From Serratia marcescens (lineage in GTDB: Bacteria; Pseudomonadota; Gammaproteobacteria; Enterobacterales; Enterobacteriaceae), in NCBI RefSeq assembly GCF_006715005.1, contig NZ_VFMJ01000001.1, forward strand, positions 4,836,001-4,900,000: DNA of 64,000 nt, read 5' to 3'. A program made the position numbers and the translations under genes. A model generated the notes under the pieces. The model made no database searches and had not been told where the DNA came from. It was given only the letters and a program-made list of their open reading frames with translations. Within the stretch, counting starts at the first letter, position 1. Each line of letters starts with the position of its first letter. Positions 18,244-27,310 of the stretch are shown here, one piece after another.

Positions 18244-19128
18244 ATGAAGATCGCTTTTGATGTCGACGTTATCCGGGATTTGGGCGTGACTAAAATGGTG
18301 CAGCAGGTGGCGGACTGGGGCTACAAATACATCGAGCAGTCGCCGCACCCGCAGATCAACCCGTTTTACAAGCATCCGAAGGCCAGCCGCGAAATCATGA
18401 CGGAGTATAAAAACGCCCTGAAAGCGACCGGCGTGGAGATCTCCTCATTTATCGTGGTGTATCGCTGGTCCGGGCCGGGGGAAGATCGCCGCCAGGCGGC
18501 GGTCAAAAACTGGCGGCGGATGATCGAAATCGCGGTGGAAATGGGCGTGCAGGTGATCAACACCGAACTGGCGGGCAACCCCAACGAACCGGAGATCTGC
18601 GAGGAGCTGTGGTATCGCTCGATGGAGGAGCTGCTGCCGATCGTTGAGCGCGAGGGTATCCGTATGGAGATCCAGTCGCACCCGTGGGACTTCTGCGAGC
18701 TGAGTAACGAAACCGCCGATCTGGTGAAGTCGCTGCGCAGCGACCACGTCAAATACCTCTACAGCGTGCCGCACACCTTCTACTACGACAAAGGGCAGGG
18801 TGACGTGGCCGGCATGCTGCAGTACGCCGGGGACGATCTTTCCCACGTGCTGATCGCCGACACCATGAATCACACCAAGCATTGCCGTTATATCGTCAAT
18901 CCGCCAGGCGTTGACGCCGCGGTGCATCAGCACGTCGGCATCGGCGAAGGCGAGGTGAATTTCGACGCCCTGTTCCAGACGCTGCGCGACATGGAATTTG
19001 CCAACCGCAGCTTCAAGGCCGGCGGCGAATCGATCATCTGCACCTCGCTGTTCGGCTACCCGGAAAAGATGCCGAGCCAGGCGGTGGCGACCAGAGAGCG
19101 CATCGAAAGAGAGCTGTTGGGCAAATAA
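18244..19128 (+). CDS. iolH: IolH, TIM-barrel protein of inositol catabolism
   Basis: A 294-residue sugar-isomerase-like TIM barrel. [33 protein letters not shown] and [17 protein letters not shown] match Bacillus IolH closely as I recall it. Its biochemical step is not well defined; the fold suggests isomerase or epimerase activity on a keto-inositol or sugar. The ATG at 18244 follows GAGGAG with good spacing; a GTG at 18238 would lie inside the ribosome site, so I reject it. It sits between iolG and iolE. Confidence 0.88.
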   Translation: MKIAFDVDVIRDLGVTKMVQQVADWGYKYIEQSPHPQINPFYKHPKASREIMTEYKNALKATGVEISSFIVVYRWSGPGEDRRQAAVKNWRRMIEIAVEMGVQVINTELAGNPNEPEICEELWYRSMEELLPIVEREGIRMEIQSHPWDFCELSNETADLVKSLRSDHVKYLYSVPHTFYYDKGQGDVAGMLQYAGDDLSHVLIADTMNHTKHCRYIVNPPGVDAAVHQHVGIGEGEVNFDALFQTLRDMEFANRSFKAGGESIICTSLFGYPEKMPSQAVATRERIERELLGK

Positions 19129-19187
19129 TCTTATTCGGCTCGCCGGCGGCGTTTGCACCGGCGGCCTTCCAAGGACCGAGGCAGACC

Positions 19188-20084
19188 ATGAATAAAGACA
19201 ACGTGAAATTGGCCATCGCGCCGATCGGCTGGACCAACGACGACATGCCCGATCTGGGCAAGGAAAACACCTTCCAGCAGTGCGTCAGCGAAATGGCGCT
19301 GGCCGGTTTCACCGGCAGTGAAGTGGGCAGCAAATACCCGCGCGATCCGGCGGTGCTGAAACCGATGCTGGATATTCGCGGCATCCAGATCTGCAACGCC
19401 TGGTTCAGCACCTTTTTCGCCGACGGTCAGAAAGACAAAACCATCGATGAGTTTATCAACCACATGAATTTCCTGCATGCCATGGGCGCCAGGGTGATCG
19501 GCTGCTCCGAGCAGAGCAAGAGTATTCAGGGCACCACCAAAGGCGTGTTCGAAGAGAAGCCGTATTTCAGCGATGAAGAGTGGCAGCGGGTGGCCGACGG
19601 TTACAACGAGTTGGCGAAGATCGCCGCCGACAAAGGCATGCAGGTGTGTTTGCACCACCACATGGGCACTGGCATTCAGACCACGGCCGAAATCGATCGC
19701 TACATGAGCATGGTCAACGACGACGTCTACCTGCTGTTCGATACCGGGCACGCCTACTATTCGGAAGGCAGCCAGCAGGCGATGATGGCGATCCTGGAGA
19801 AGTATCTGCCGCGCATCAACCACGTCCATCTGAAGGATGTGCGCGATGAGGTGGTGGCGGAAGTGAAGGCCAACAAGCTGAGCTTCCTCGACGGCGTGAA
19901 GAAGGGCACCTTCACCGTGCCGGGTGATGGCGTGATCGACTTCAGGCCGGTGTTCAAGCTGCTGGACGAGCGCGGTTACAAAGGGTGGATGGTGGTGGAG
20001 GCCGAGCAGGATCCGGCGCTGGCCAACCCGTTCGAGTATGCGGTGAAAGCGCGTCGCTATATTCGGGAAACCGCCGGTATTTAA
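19188..20084 (+). CDS. iolE: myo-inosose-2 dehydratase
   Basis: A 298-residue metal-dependent TIM-barrel lyase that dehydrates scyllo-inosose to the diketo-deoxy-inositol used by IolD. Typical IolE stretches are [54 protein letters not shown] and [10 protein letters not shown], which include the metal-binding His, Glu and Asp residues. It is the last gene of iolDGHE and is followed by a strong terminator. Confidence 0.95.
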   Translation: MNKDNVKLAIAPIGWTNDDMPDLGKENTFQQCVSEMALAGFTGSEVGSKYPRDPAVLKPMLDIRGIQICNAWFSTFFADGQKDKTIDEFINHMNFLHAMGARVIGCSEQSKSIQGTTKGVFEEKPYFSDEEWQRVADGYNELAKIAADKGMQVCLHHHMGTGIQTTAEIDRYMSMVNDDVYLLFDTGHAYYSEGSQQAMMAILEKYLPRINHVHLKDVRDEVVAEVKANKLSFLDGVKKGTFTVPGDGVIDFRPVFKLLDERGYKGWMVVEAEQDPALANPFEYAVKARRYIRETAGI

Positions 20085-20107
20085 ACGGGGAGGGGCAATA
20101 AAGATCG

Positions 20108-20133
20108 AGGGGCGCCGGCGGCGCCCCTTTTTT
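20108..20133 (+). terminator. Intrinsic terminator of iolDGHE
   Basis: AGGGGCGCC, a GGC loop and GGCGCCCCT form a 9-bp stem followed by six T, 24 bp past the iolE stop. Confidence 0.9.
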
Positions 20134-20145
20134 GATAGCGGCGCG

Positions 20146-21327
20146 TTAGCCGCCGAGCGTTTGCCAGGTTGCGACCTGGCTGGCTGGCCACGGTGTGGCG
20201 GTATGCACACCACGGGCGATCGCCCGAGCGAGGGTATCTGCCGCCAGCGCGCCGATTTGCAGTACCGCCAGTTCACGGCTGCCCTGAACCTCGCGCAGCC
20301 CGGTGGACAGGGCGAACACCACGTCGCCGTCAAACGGGCTGTGCAGTGGGCGAATAGCGCGCGCCATACCGTCTTGCGCCATGATGGCCACCCGTTTCAA
20401 CTCCACTCGCGTCAGCGCCAGGTCGGTGGCGATGCAGGCCAGGGTGGTGTTCTTTCTGCCGCCCTGCGGCTCTTGCACCATCCAGTCTTCACCCTGCGCA
20501 TGCAGTTGCGCCAGCGCCGCCGCGCCGCCGTTGCCAAATTCACCGTTAATTTCATAAGGCGTCGCCCAGAAGGCGCGGGTGCCGGGTGCGACCACCGCAC
20601 CCAAACTGTTGACCGCCACCAGGGCGCCGACGGTAGCGCCATTGGCGGCAATGATAGATGCCGAGCCGAGGCCGCCTTTCAGCTTACCCATGCCGGTCAT
20701 GGCGCCGTAGCCGGCGCCGACGGTGCCCAGCGGAAAATCCAGGCCGGCTTTGCCGACCGCCTCGATGCCCAACTGGCGATACGGCGGCGTGAGCTGCCAG
20801 TTTTTGTCGCCGCCGTTGGCCAGATCGTACAGGCAGGCGGTGGGCACGATAGGGGAGACCGGCACGCCGGGTGCCGGGCGCAGCGCGTAGCCTCGGCCCT
20901 GTTGCCCCAGCCAGGCCGCGACGCCATCCGCCGCCGCCAGGCCGTAAACCGAGCCGCCGCTGAACGTCAGCGCATCGACGGTCTGTACCAAATTGTCCTC
21001 ACCCAGCGCGTCGGTTTCCCGTGTGGCGGGGCCGCCGCCGCGCACGTCCACGGCAGCAATCGCCGGGCTGTCCGGCAGGATAACCGTCGCGCCGGTGCGC
21101 ACCCGGCTGTCCTGCGCCACGCCGACCTTCAGGCCCGGCACATCGGTAATCAGGTTGCGAGCGCCTGGGCGCCCGGCGGCGGGAGTTGGCATAGCGGCAC
21201 CTAATGGGGTGAGAGGAGAGAATATGCCGACGGCGGCGGTCAGGCCGGCCAGCGCTTGTAAAAAGGTTCGGCGGTTGATATGCAGGGGCCGGCACAGCGG
21301 CCCCTGCGGGTGGGGAATATTACGCAT
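20146..21327 (-). CDS. P1-family (DmpA-like, S58) aminopeptidase with Tat signal
   Basis: A 393-residue protein. The N-terminus NRRTFLQALAGL fits the twin-arginine signal pattern, so export in a folded state is predicted. The mature part is a P1/S58 N-terminal-nucleophile peptidase: NLITDVPGLKVGVAQD, DVRGGGPATRETD, ALTFSGGSVYGLAAADGV and the self-cleavage region KGGLGSAS, where the Ser after Gly would become the nucleophile. Substrate is unknown; relatives cleave D-amino acid or beta-amino peptides. The start at 21327 overlaps the yhhY stop (ATGCGTAA), giving coupling. This makes it a yhhY operon member, which I do not recall from E. coli. Confidence 0.83.
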   Translation of the reverse strand: MRNIPHPQGPLCRPLHINRRTFLQALAGLTAAVGIFSPLTPLGAAMPTPAAGRPGARNLITDVPGLKVGVAQDSRVRTGATVILPDSPAIAAVDVRGGGPATRETDALGEDNLVQTVDALTFSGGSVYGLAAADGVAAWLGQQGRGYALRPAPGVPVSPIVPTACLYDLANGGDKNWQLTPPYRQLGIEAVGKAGLDFPLGTVGAGYGAMTGMGKLKGGLGSASIIAANGATVGALVAVNSLGAVVAPGTRAFWATPYEINGEFGNGGAAALAQLHAQGEDWMVQEPQGGRKNTTLACIATDLALTRVELKRVAIMAQDGMARAIRPLHSPFDGDVVFALSTGLREVQGSRELAVLQIGALAADTLARAIARGVHTATPWPASQVATWQTLGG

Positions 21328-21835
21328 CGCCGTACGGCTGCCCGGAGCGCAAACGCGCCATATGGTAGGCGTCGACCAGCACGCCGTCGCGCATGGCATA
21401 GGCGCGGCTGGTGCCCTCTATCTCGAAACCGAATTTGCGGTATAGCGCGATGGCCGCCGGGTTGTCGGTGAACACCGTCAGTTCGATGCGCTCAATGGCC
21501 GCCCAGTTGTCACACAGGTCGATCATCGCCTGCATCAGGCGGCTGCCGACGCCTTTGCCGTGGTAGCGCGGATCGACGCCGATGCCGAAGGTGGCGACGT
21601 GGCGGCGGCGAACGCGCTGATTCAGCATCACAACCAACTGGCCGGCAAGCTGCTCGTCGATGATGGCCGCCAGGTTATGCGTGCCCGGTTCGGGATTGGC
21701 GAGGCGCTTCTGCCAGGACTCGACGGACGGTAGCGGGAGCTGCAGCGTATCGCGATAGACGGGCGTCTGCGAATAAAGATGATGCAGGGCTTGCGCATCC
21801 GTTGTTTCCACGTGGCGTATCACGATCTCGCTCAT
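21320..21835 (-). CDS. yhhY: GNAT N-acetyltransferase YhhY (AaaT)
   Basis: A 171-residue cytoplasmic acetyltransferase. MSEIVIRHVET at the start, the acetyl-CoA-binding loop GVDPRYHGKGVGSRLM (about 90-106) and the C-terminal YRKFGFEIEGTSRAYAMRDG match E. coli YhhY, which acetylates phenylalanine and methionine. The ATG at 21835 follows AAAGGAG; longer in-frame starts are not supported. ryhB is transcribed divergently just upstream, as next to yhhY in E. coli. Confidence 0.9.
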   Translation of the reverse strand: MSEIVIRHVETTDAQALHHLYSQTPVYRDTLQLPLPSVESWQKRLANPEPGTHNLAAIIDEQLAGQLVVMLNQRVRRRHVATFGIGVDPRYHGKGVGSRLMQAMIDLCDNWAAIERIELTVFTDNPAAIALYRKFGFEIEGTSRAYAMRDGVLVDAYHMARLRSGQPYGDA

Positions 21836-21944
21836 GTCGCTGCTCCTTTTGCTTACCGGTTGAATAACCTCTGAATTTATCCGTTTACTGCCTTGAGTCA
21901 ATATTATTTGAACGGGTCAAAAAAAAACGCTTTACAGGTGCGAA

Positions 21945-21959
21945 TGATAATGATTATTA
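21945..21959. promoter_or_regulatory. Fur box at the ryhB promoter
   Basis: TGATAATGATTATTA matches the 7-1-7 Fur consensus TGATAATnATTATCA with one mismatch. It overlaps the expected -10 region of ryhB (TATTAT at 21956-21961), so Fur would block transcription when iron is plentiful. Confidence 0.88.
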
Positions 21960-21965
21960 TTGCGA

Positions 21966-22072
21966 TGCGTTCCGGGGAGGGCATCAACCCTTGATACTCT
22001 CGCTGCGAAGGCACGACATTGCTCACATTGCTTCCAGTGTTTACTTAGCCAGCTCGGGTGCTGGCTTTTTTT
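21966..22072 (+). ncRNA. ryhB: RyhB small RNA
   Basis: An iron-starvation small RNA that, with Hfq, represses mRNAs of iron-using proteins. The core GCACGACATTGCTCACATTG at 22011-22030, followed by CTTCCAGTGTTTACTTAGCC, is nearly identical to E. coli RyhB, including the target-pairing loop. The terminator GCCAGC-TCGGGT-GCTGGC (22048-22065) is followed by nine T. A Fur box covers the promoter. The 5' end is estimated from the -10 position; the first 40 nt differ from E. coli and seem longer. The place between yhhY and yhhW agrees with E. coli synteny. Confidence 0.93.
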
Positions 22073-22225
22073 TTGCCGTTTTTCAGCCGTTTCCGCCTTC
22101 AACAAATCCGCTGCCCATCCGCTGTTTCATTCCATCGAAATTTTTGAACAGAGGCATGAGTTTTTTACGCTTTCTTATTCTGCTGGCAGGAATAGACTGT
22201 AAAAAAACATTGAGGAGAGTTGAAT

Positions 22226-22918
22226 ATGATTTATGTACGTAAAGCGGAAGACCGCGGCCACGCCAATCATGGCTGGCTGGATAGCTGGCACACCTTCTCA
22301 TTTGCCGATTACTACGATCCGAACTTTATGGGGTTCTCGGCGCTGCGGGTGATCAACGAAGATGTGATCGACGCAGGGCAGGGTTTCGGTACCCACCCGC
22401 ATAAAGACATGGAAATCCTGACCTATGTGCTGAGCGGCACGGTGGAACATCAGGACAGCATGGGCAACAAGGAGCAGATCCAGGCCGGCGAATTCCAGAT
22501 CATGAGTGCGGGCACCGGAGTGCGTCACTCTGAGTACAATGCCAATCAGGAGCGTCCGTTGCACCTGTACCAGATTTGGATCATCCCGGATCAGGTCGGG
22601 CTTGAGCCACGCTACGAGCAGCGCATGTTCGACGCGCCGCAGGGCCGTCAGCTGGTGCTGTCGCCGGATGCGCGTGACGGCTCGCTGAAGGTGTTCCAGG
22701 ATATGACGCTGTCGCGTTGGGCGCTGAATAAAGGCGAGCAGGGGGAATGCCCGATCGCCGCCGGCCGTCGCGTTTGGATCCAGGTGGTGCGCGGTAAGGT
22801 CTCGGTCAACGGCCAGACCGCCGGCATCAGCGACGCGTTCGCGGTGTGGGATGAATCTGCGCTGACGATTCAGGCCGACGAAGAGAGCGAAATCCTGCTG
22901 TTCGATCTGCCGCCGGTG
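22226..22918 (+). CDS. yhhW: Pirin-family protein YhhW (quercetinase)
   Basis: A protein of about 231 residues with two cupin domains. The N-terminal one has the metal-binding pattern typical of pirins: GTHPHKDMEILTYVLSG (His, His, then Glu/His) and GVRHSEYN. E. coli YhhW has quercetin 2,3-dioxygenase activity; the physiological substrate is unknown. The ATG at 22226 follows GAGGAGAG. The end given is the last sense codon boundary, with the stop at 22919-22921. It stands between ryhB and gntR. Confidence 0.9.
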
Positions 22919-22937
22919 TGATTAAGCGGTAAATATC

Positions 22938-23123
22938 AAGGGCTCACGGTGTGAGCCCTTGAGGTTAACGACAAGCCTGATGACGCTGCCTGACTTAACG
23001 CCGGCAAAACATATAAAAACAAGGAAAATCAATTTATTGATTTTCGGCTGACAATCACAAAGGGGAAAAACCACGCTTTTTCCCCTTTGTCTGCGTATGA
23101 AGGGCTCACGGTGTGAGCCCTTT
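22938..23123. repeat. Cluster of four inverted repeats, including a duplicated hairpin
   Basis: AAGGGCTCACGGTGTGAGCC followed by CTT occurs twice, at 22938-22960 and 23100-23122, each a palindromic hairpin; the second runs into a T-run. Between them lie AAAATCAA-TTTA-TTGATTTT (23025-23044) and a 12-bp inverted repeat AAAGGGGAAAAA / TTTTTCCCCTTT (23059-23088). The first hairpin follows the yhhW stop directly. It may be a REP-like or duplicated terminator block. No gene lies between. Confidence 0.75.
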
Positions 23124-23213
23124 TTGCGTTGGCCGTCGCATAACCGACAATATCGGCCCGCCGTTTTTTTTGCTAAAATGACTGCCCATTCACGGTTAGT
23201 CAGTTCATTGATA

Positions 23214-24209
23214 ATGAAGAAAAAACGGCCGGTACTCCAGGATGTGGCGGACAAGGTGGGCGTGACCAAGATGACGGTGAGCCGTTATCTGCGCAATCCC
23301 GACCAGGTTTCCGCCGCCCTGCAGCAAAAAATCGCCGTCGCGCTGGATGAGCTGGGCTACATCCCCAACCGCGCGCCGGACATCCTCTCCAACGCCACCA
23401 GCCGGGCGATTGGCGTGCTGTTGCCGTCGTTGACCAACCAGGTGTTCGCCGAAGTGCTGCGCGGCATCGAAAGCGTGACCGACGCGCACAACTACCAGAC
23501 CATGCTGGCGCACTATGGCTACCTGCCGGAGCGTGAAGAAGAGCGTCTGACCTCGCTGCTGTCTTACAATATCGACGGCCTGATCCTGTCTGAGCGCCAT
23601 CACACGCCGCGCACCCTGAAAATGATCGAGGTGGCGGGCATTCCGGTGGTAGAGCTGATGGACTGCGTCTCGCCGTGCATCGATCTGGCGGTGGGCTTCA
23701 ACAACTTCGAGGCGGCGCGCCAGATGACCCAGCAGATCATCGCGCACGGCCACCGTCACGTGGTCTATTTCGGCGCCCGCCAGGATGAACGTACCCTCAT
23801 CAAGCAGCAGGGGTATGAGCAGGCGATGCGTGAATCCGGTCTGGAGCCGCACAGCATCATGACCGCGCGATCTTCCTCCTATTCCGCCGGCGGTGAACTG
23901 CTGCGCGTGGCGCAGCGCGACTATCCGCAGATCGACAGTATCTTCTGCACCAACGATGACCTGGCGATCGGCGCGGCCTTCGAGTGCCAGCGGCAGGGGC
24001 TGTCGATCCCGCAGGATATGGCGATCGCCGGCTTCCACGGCCATGACATCGGCCAGGTGATGGTGCCGAAGCTGGCCAGCGTGCTGACGCCGCGTGAACG
24101 CATGGGGCAGATCGGCGCCGAGCGCTTGCTGGCCCGGCTGCGCGGCGAAACGGTGTGCCCGCGCATGGTGGACGTCGGTTTCACCGTGATCCCCGGCGGC
24201 AGTATCTGA
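23214..24209 (+). CDS. gntR: Gluconate repressor GntR (LacI family)
   Basis: A 331-residue repressor of gluconate genes, inactivated by gluconate. The LacI helix-turn-helix is LQDVADKVGVTKMTVSRYLR (about 8-27) with the hinge NRAPDILSNATSRAIGVLLPS. The effector domain includes CTNDDLAIGAAFECQ and FHGHDIGQV. Length and sequence match E. coli GntR. I start at the ATG at 23214, the conserved MKKKRPVLQDVA; upstream in-frame ATGs at 23097 and 23178 precede a divergent peptide. Its likely operator lies before gntT. Confidence 0.95.
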   Translation: MKKKRPVLQDVADKVGVTKMTVSRYLRNPDQVSAALQQKIAVALDELGYIPNRAPDILSNATSRAIGVLLPSLTNQVFAEVLRGIESVTDAHNYQTMLAHYGYLPEREEERLTSLLSYNIDGLILSERHHTPRTLKMIEVAGIPVVELMDCVSPCIDLAVGFNNFEAARQMTQQIIAHGHRHVVYFGARQDERTLIKQQGYEQAMRESGLEPHSIMTARSSSYSAGGELLRVAQRDYPQIDSIFCTNDDLAIGAAFECQRQGLSIPQDMAIAGFHGHDIGQVMVPKLASVLTPRERMGQIGAERLLARLRGETVCPRMVDVGFTVIPGGSI

Positions 24210-24549
24210 GCCATTTTAACGTTCTGTTTTAACACCCTTTCTTTTTGCAGCGCGCCCTGAGGCGCGCGGGTTATCCCGCCTGTAAGCCCTCTGCTCGTTG
24301 CTGACATAAGTTTGATCTCTGTCCCAGAACGCGAATTTTAGCCGCTTACCCGGTTCCGGCGCTCATGTTGTTACCGGTATCATGATACCGGTAACAACGA
24401 GTGTGCGGTCATCTTGCTGCAAGACTGAACCTCTGATTCAACAACACCTACAGCTCTTCTTAAACACCGGGAAAGAGCCTAAAAATAAAACAACCGCACG
24501 CTTTACGCCTATCGTAAAGAGAGTCGCGATAAAAGGTTGGAGAAAAACT
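24210..24549. promoter_or_regulatory. gntR-gntT intergenic region
   Basis: A 340-bp gap. It contains the hairpin GCGCGCC-CTGA-GGCGCGC (24250-24267) after gntR, the perfect GntR operator (24367-24398), and the gntT leader with TTGGAG before the ATG at 24550. No gene is seen. Confidence 0.65.
24367..24398. promoter_or_regulatory. GntR operator, 32-bp perfect palindrome
   Basis: The half-site GTTGTTACCGGTATCA is followed at once by its exact reverse complement. Inside each arm is the GntR core GTTACCGGTA, like the E. coli GntR consensus (ATGTTACC...GGTAACAT). It lies about 150 bp upstream of gntT. Confidence 0.85.
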
Positions 24550-25866
24550 ATGCCATTAGTGATTGTTGCAGGCGGCGTAGCGCTGCTGCTGCTGCTGATG
24601 ATCCGCTTCAAGCTGAACGGCTTTATCTCTCTGGTGCTGGTTGCCCTGGCGGTCGGGATTGCGCAGGGTATGCCGGTCGATAAGGTCATCGGCTCCATCA
24701 AGGCCGGCGTGGGCGGCACGCTGGGCAGCCTGGCGCTGATCATGGGCTTCGGCGCCATGCTCGGCAAGCTGCTGGCGGACTGCGGCGGCGCGCAGCGCAT
24801 CGCCACCACGCTGATCGACAAGTTCGGTAGAAAACACATTCAATGGGCGGTGGTGCTGACCGGTTTCACCGTCGGCTTCGCGCTGTTCTACGAAGTGGGC
24901 TTCGTGCTGTTGCTGCCGCTGGTGTTCACCATCGCCGCCTCCGCACGCATTCCGCTGCTGTACGTCGGCGTGCCGATGGCCGCCGCGCTGTCGGTGACCC
25001 ACGGCTTCCTGCCACCGCACCCAGGCCCGACCGCCATCGCCACCATCTTCCATGCCGATATGGGTAAAACCCTGTTGTACGGCACGCTGCTGGCGATCCC
25101 GACGGTGATCCTGGCCGGCCCGGTCTATGCCCGTTTCCTGAAAGGCATCGACAAGCCGGTGCCGGAAGGCCTGTACAACCCGAAAACCTTTACCGACGCG
25201 GAGATGCCGAGCTTTGGCGTCAGCGTTGCCACGTCGCTGGTGCCGGTGATCCTGATGGCGCTGCGCGCGGTGGCTGAAATGGTGTTGCCGAAGGGCCACA
25301 GCCTGCTGCGCTTCGCCGAGTTCTTCGGCGACCCGGTGATGGCGACCCTGATCGCCGTGCTGATTGCCATCTTCACCTTTGGCCTGAACCGCGGCCGCAC
25401 CATGGATGAAGTGATGGGCACCATCACCGACTCGATTAAAATCATCGCCATGATGCTGTTGATCATCGGCGGCGGCGGCGCCTTCAAGCAGGTGCTGGTG
25501 GACAGCGGCGTCGAGCAGTACATCGCCGGCCTGATGGAAGGCAGCAACGTTTCGCCGATTCTGATGGCCTGGTCAATCGCCGCCGCGCTGCGTCTGGCGC
25601 TGGGGTCCGCCACCGTGGCGGCAATCACCGCCGGCGGCATCGTCGCGCCGCTGATCGCCACCACCGGCGTCAGCCCTGAGCTGATGGTGATTGCGGTCGG
25701 TTCCGGCAGCGTTATCTTCTCGCACGTTAACGATCCGGGCTTCTGGCTGTTCAAGGAGTACTTCAACCTGAGCATCATGGAAACCATCAAATCCTGGTCG
25801 GTGCTGGAAACCATCATCTCGGTGTGCGGCCTGGTGGGCTGCCTGCTGCTGGCGACGGTCGTATAA
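24550..25866 (+). CDS. gntT: High-affinity gluconate permease
   Basis: A 438-residue inner-membrane gluconate:H+ symporter of the GntP family with about 12-14 helices. MPLVIVAGGVALLLLLMIRF, KVIGSIKAGVGGTLGSL, YEVGFVLLLPLVF, HGFLPPHPGPTAIA and SHVNDPGFWLFKEYF agree with E. coli GntT, in length as well, and not with GntU. It thus occupies the place gntU has in E. coli, between gntR and gntK. The ATG follows GGAG. It is controlled by the GntR palindrome upstream. Confidence 0.92.
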   Translation: MPLVIVAGGVALLLLLMIRFKLNGFISLVLVALAVGIAQGMPVDKVIGSIKAGVGGTLGSLALIMGFGAMLGKLLADCGGAQRIATTLIDKFGRKHIQWAVVLTGFTVGFALFYEVGFVLLLPLVFTIAASARIPLLYVGVPMAAALSVTHGFLPPHPGPTAIATIFHADMGKTLLYGTLLAIPTVILAGPVYARFLKGIDKPVPEGLYNPKTFTDAEMPSFGVSVATSLVPVILMALRAVAEMVLPKGHSLLRFAEFFGDPVMATLIAVLIAIFTFGLNRGRTMDEVMGTITDSIKIIAMMLLIIGGGGAFKQVLVDSGVEQYIAGLMEGSNVSPILMAWSIAAALRLALGSATVAAITAGGIVAPLIATTGVSPELMVIAVGSGSVIFSHVNDPGFWLFKEYFNLSIMETIKSWSVLETIISVCGLVGCLLLATVV

Positions 25867-25965
25867 TCTTTATCCGACGCCCTGCGGGGCGTCGGCGTTC
25901 CAGAGTATCTTTATCAGTTGGGACGCATTTGGCGCTCGCGCCAGTTCCCATAAGGGCATGACACA

Positions 25966-26493
25966 ATGAGCAATCCGCAGAATCACGTATTTATCCTGAT
26001 GGGCGTATCCGGCAGCGGCAAATCCGCCGTGGCCAGCGCCGTCGCCCACGAGGCCGAGGCCGCCATGCTGGACGGCGATTACCTGCATCCGCGCGCCAAC
26101 ATCAACAAAATGGCTGCCGGGCATGCGCTGGACGACAACGATCGCGCCCCGTGGCTGGCGGCCTTGAACGACGCCATCTTCGCCATGCAACGCACCAATC
26201 CCGTGTCGCTGCTGGTCTGCTCGGCGCTGAAAAAAAGCTATCGCGACCGCCTGCGCGAAGGAAATAGCAACCTGCATTTCCTCTACCTGAAAGGCGACAA
26301 GACGGTGATCGAGGAACGCCTGAAGCAGCGGAAAGGTCACTTCTTCAAACCGCAGATGCTGGTTTCGCAATTCGCCACGTTGGAAGAGCCGGGCGAGCAA
26401 GAGCCGGACGTGCAAGCGATCGACATCAACCAGCCGCTGGACGGCGTGGTCGCCGATACGCTCGCCTATATTCGCCGCGTGACCGCCCGCTAA
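25966..26493 (+). CDS. gntK: Gluconokinase
   Basis: A 175-residue cytoplasmic kinase that phosphorylates gluconate to 6-phosphogluconate. It has the P-loop LMGVSGSGKSAVA near the N-terminus, the GntK-typical DGDYLHPRANINKM, DNDRAPWL, and the lid-like CSALKKSYRDRLR; length equals E. coli GntK. It is 99 bp after gntT. A hairpin GACGCCC-TGC-GGGGCGTC (25875-25893) in the gap lacks a T-run, so partial read-through from gntT is likely. Confidence 0.94.
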   Translation: MSNPQNHVFILMGVSGSGKSAVASAVAHEAEAAMLDGDYLHPRANINKMAAGHALDDNDRAPWLAALNDAIFAMQRTNPVSLLVCSALKKSYRDRLREGNSNLHFLYLKGDKTVIEERLKQRKGHFFKPQMLVSQFATLEEPGEQEPDVQAIDINQPLDGVVADTLAYIRRVTAR

Positions 26494-26523
26494 GCGCGGG
26501 CCGTTGTCGGCGCCGCCAGGCGC

Positions 26524-27117
26524 CTACAGCTTCATGTAAGCCCGCACGCCATCCAGGAACATCTGGGTCGACAGCATCACCAGAATCAGCCCCATCAACC
26601 GTTCCAGCGCGCTGACGCCTTTGCTGCCCAGCAGGCGCAGGAACAGGTTCGACATCAGCAAAATGGCCGCAGAGAGGCCCCAGGCGATCAACAGCGCCGC
26701 CACCAGATGGGGGAGCTGATGCGGATACTGGTGCGACAGCAGCATCAGCGCCGCCAGAATCGACGGCCCGGCCACCAGCGGGATCGCCAGCGGTACCAGG
26801 AATGGCTCCTCGCCGGCGGACAGCCCGGAGCTGTTCCCCTCCTGCGTGGGGAAAATCATCTTGATGGCGATCAGAAACAGAATGATGCCGCCGGAAATGG
26901 AGACGGTTTCGGTACGCAGGTTGAGGAACGCCAGAATTTTCTCGCCGGCGAACAGGAAGATCAGCATCAGCAGCAGGGCGATCAGCAGCTCGCGGATCAG
27001 CACCACCCGGCGGCGGCGCGGCTCCAGATGCTTGAGCACCGACATGAAAATCGGCAGATTGCCCAGCGGATCCATAATTAAAAACAGCAATACCGTAGCG
27101 GAAATCATCTCTGTCAT
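26524..27117 (-). CDS. yhgN: MarC-family inner-membrane protein YhgN
   Basis: A 197-residue protein with six predicted membrane helices. LIMDPLGNLPIFMSVLKHLEP, SISGGIILFLIAIKMIFP and EEPFLVPLAIPLVAGPSIL closely match E. coli YhgN. The family's function is unknown. GAGGTCACC precedes the ATG. It is convergent with gntK and divergent from asd, in the same order as E. coli. Confidence 0.92.
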   Translation of the reverse strand: MTEMISATVLLFLIMDPLGNLPIFMSVLKHLEPRRRRVVLIRELLIALLLMLIFLFAGEKILAFLNLRTETVSISGGIILFLIAIKMIFPTQEGNSSGLSAGEEPFLVPLAIPLVAGPSILAALMLLSHQYPHQLPHLVAALLIAWGLSAAILLMSNLFLRLLGSKGVSALERLMGLILVMLSTQMFLDGVRAYMKL

Positions 27118-27310
27118 GGTGACCTCGTGATCGGGAAAACGCCTCGGCCTTTCCGGCCGCGTCCTTGCCTATAAGAAGGATTGCTGAGAAATCCTCAGCC
27201 ATCGAATAAATTCACTTTGCGCCCGCGCCGACATTTTGTAAGGTGAGGAGATATTGCACACAACTCGTTATCACCTACATAAGCCCTTATCCGGGCGGGA
27301 CACAGATATT

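Noticed and set aside
21960-22242. Two short plus-strand frames over ryhB
   Set aside because: The stretch is explained by the RyhB RNA and the yhhW leader.
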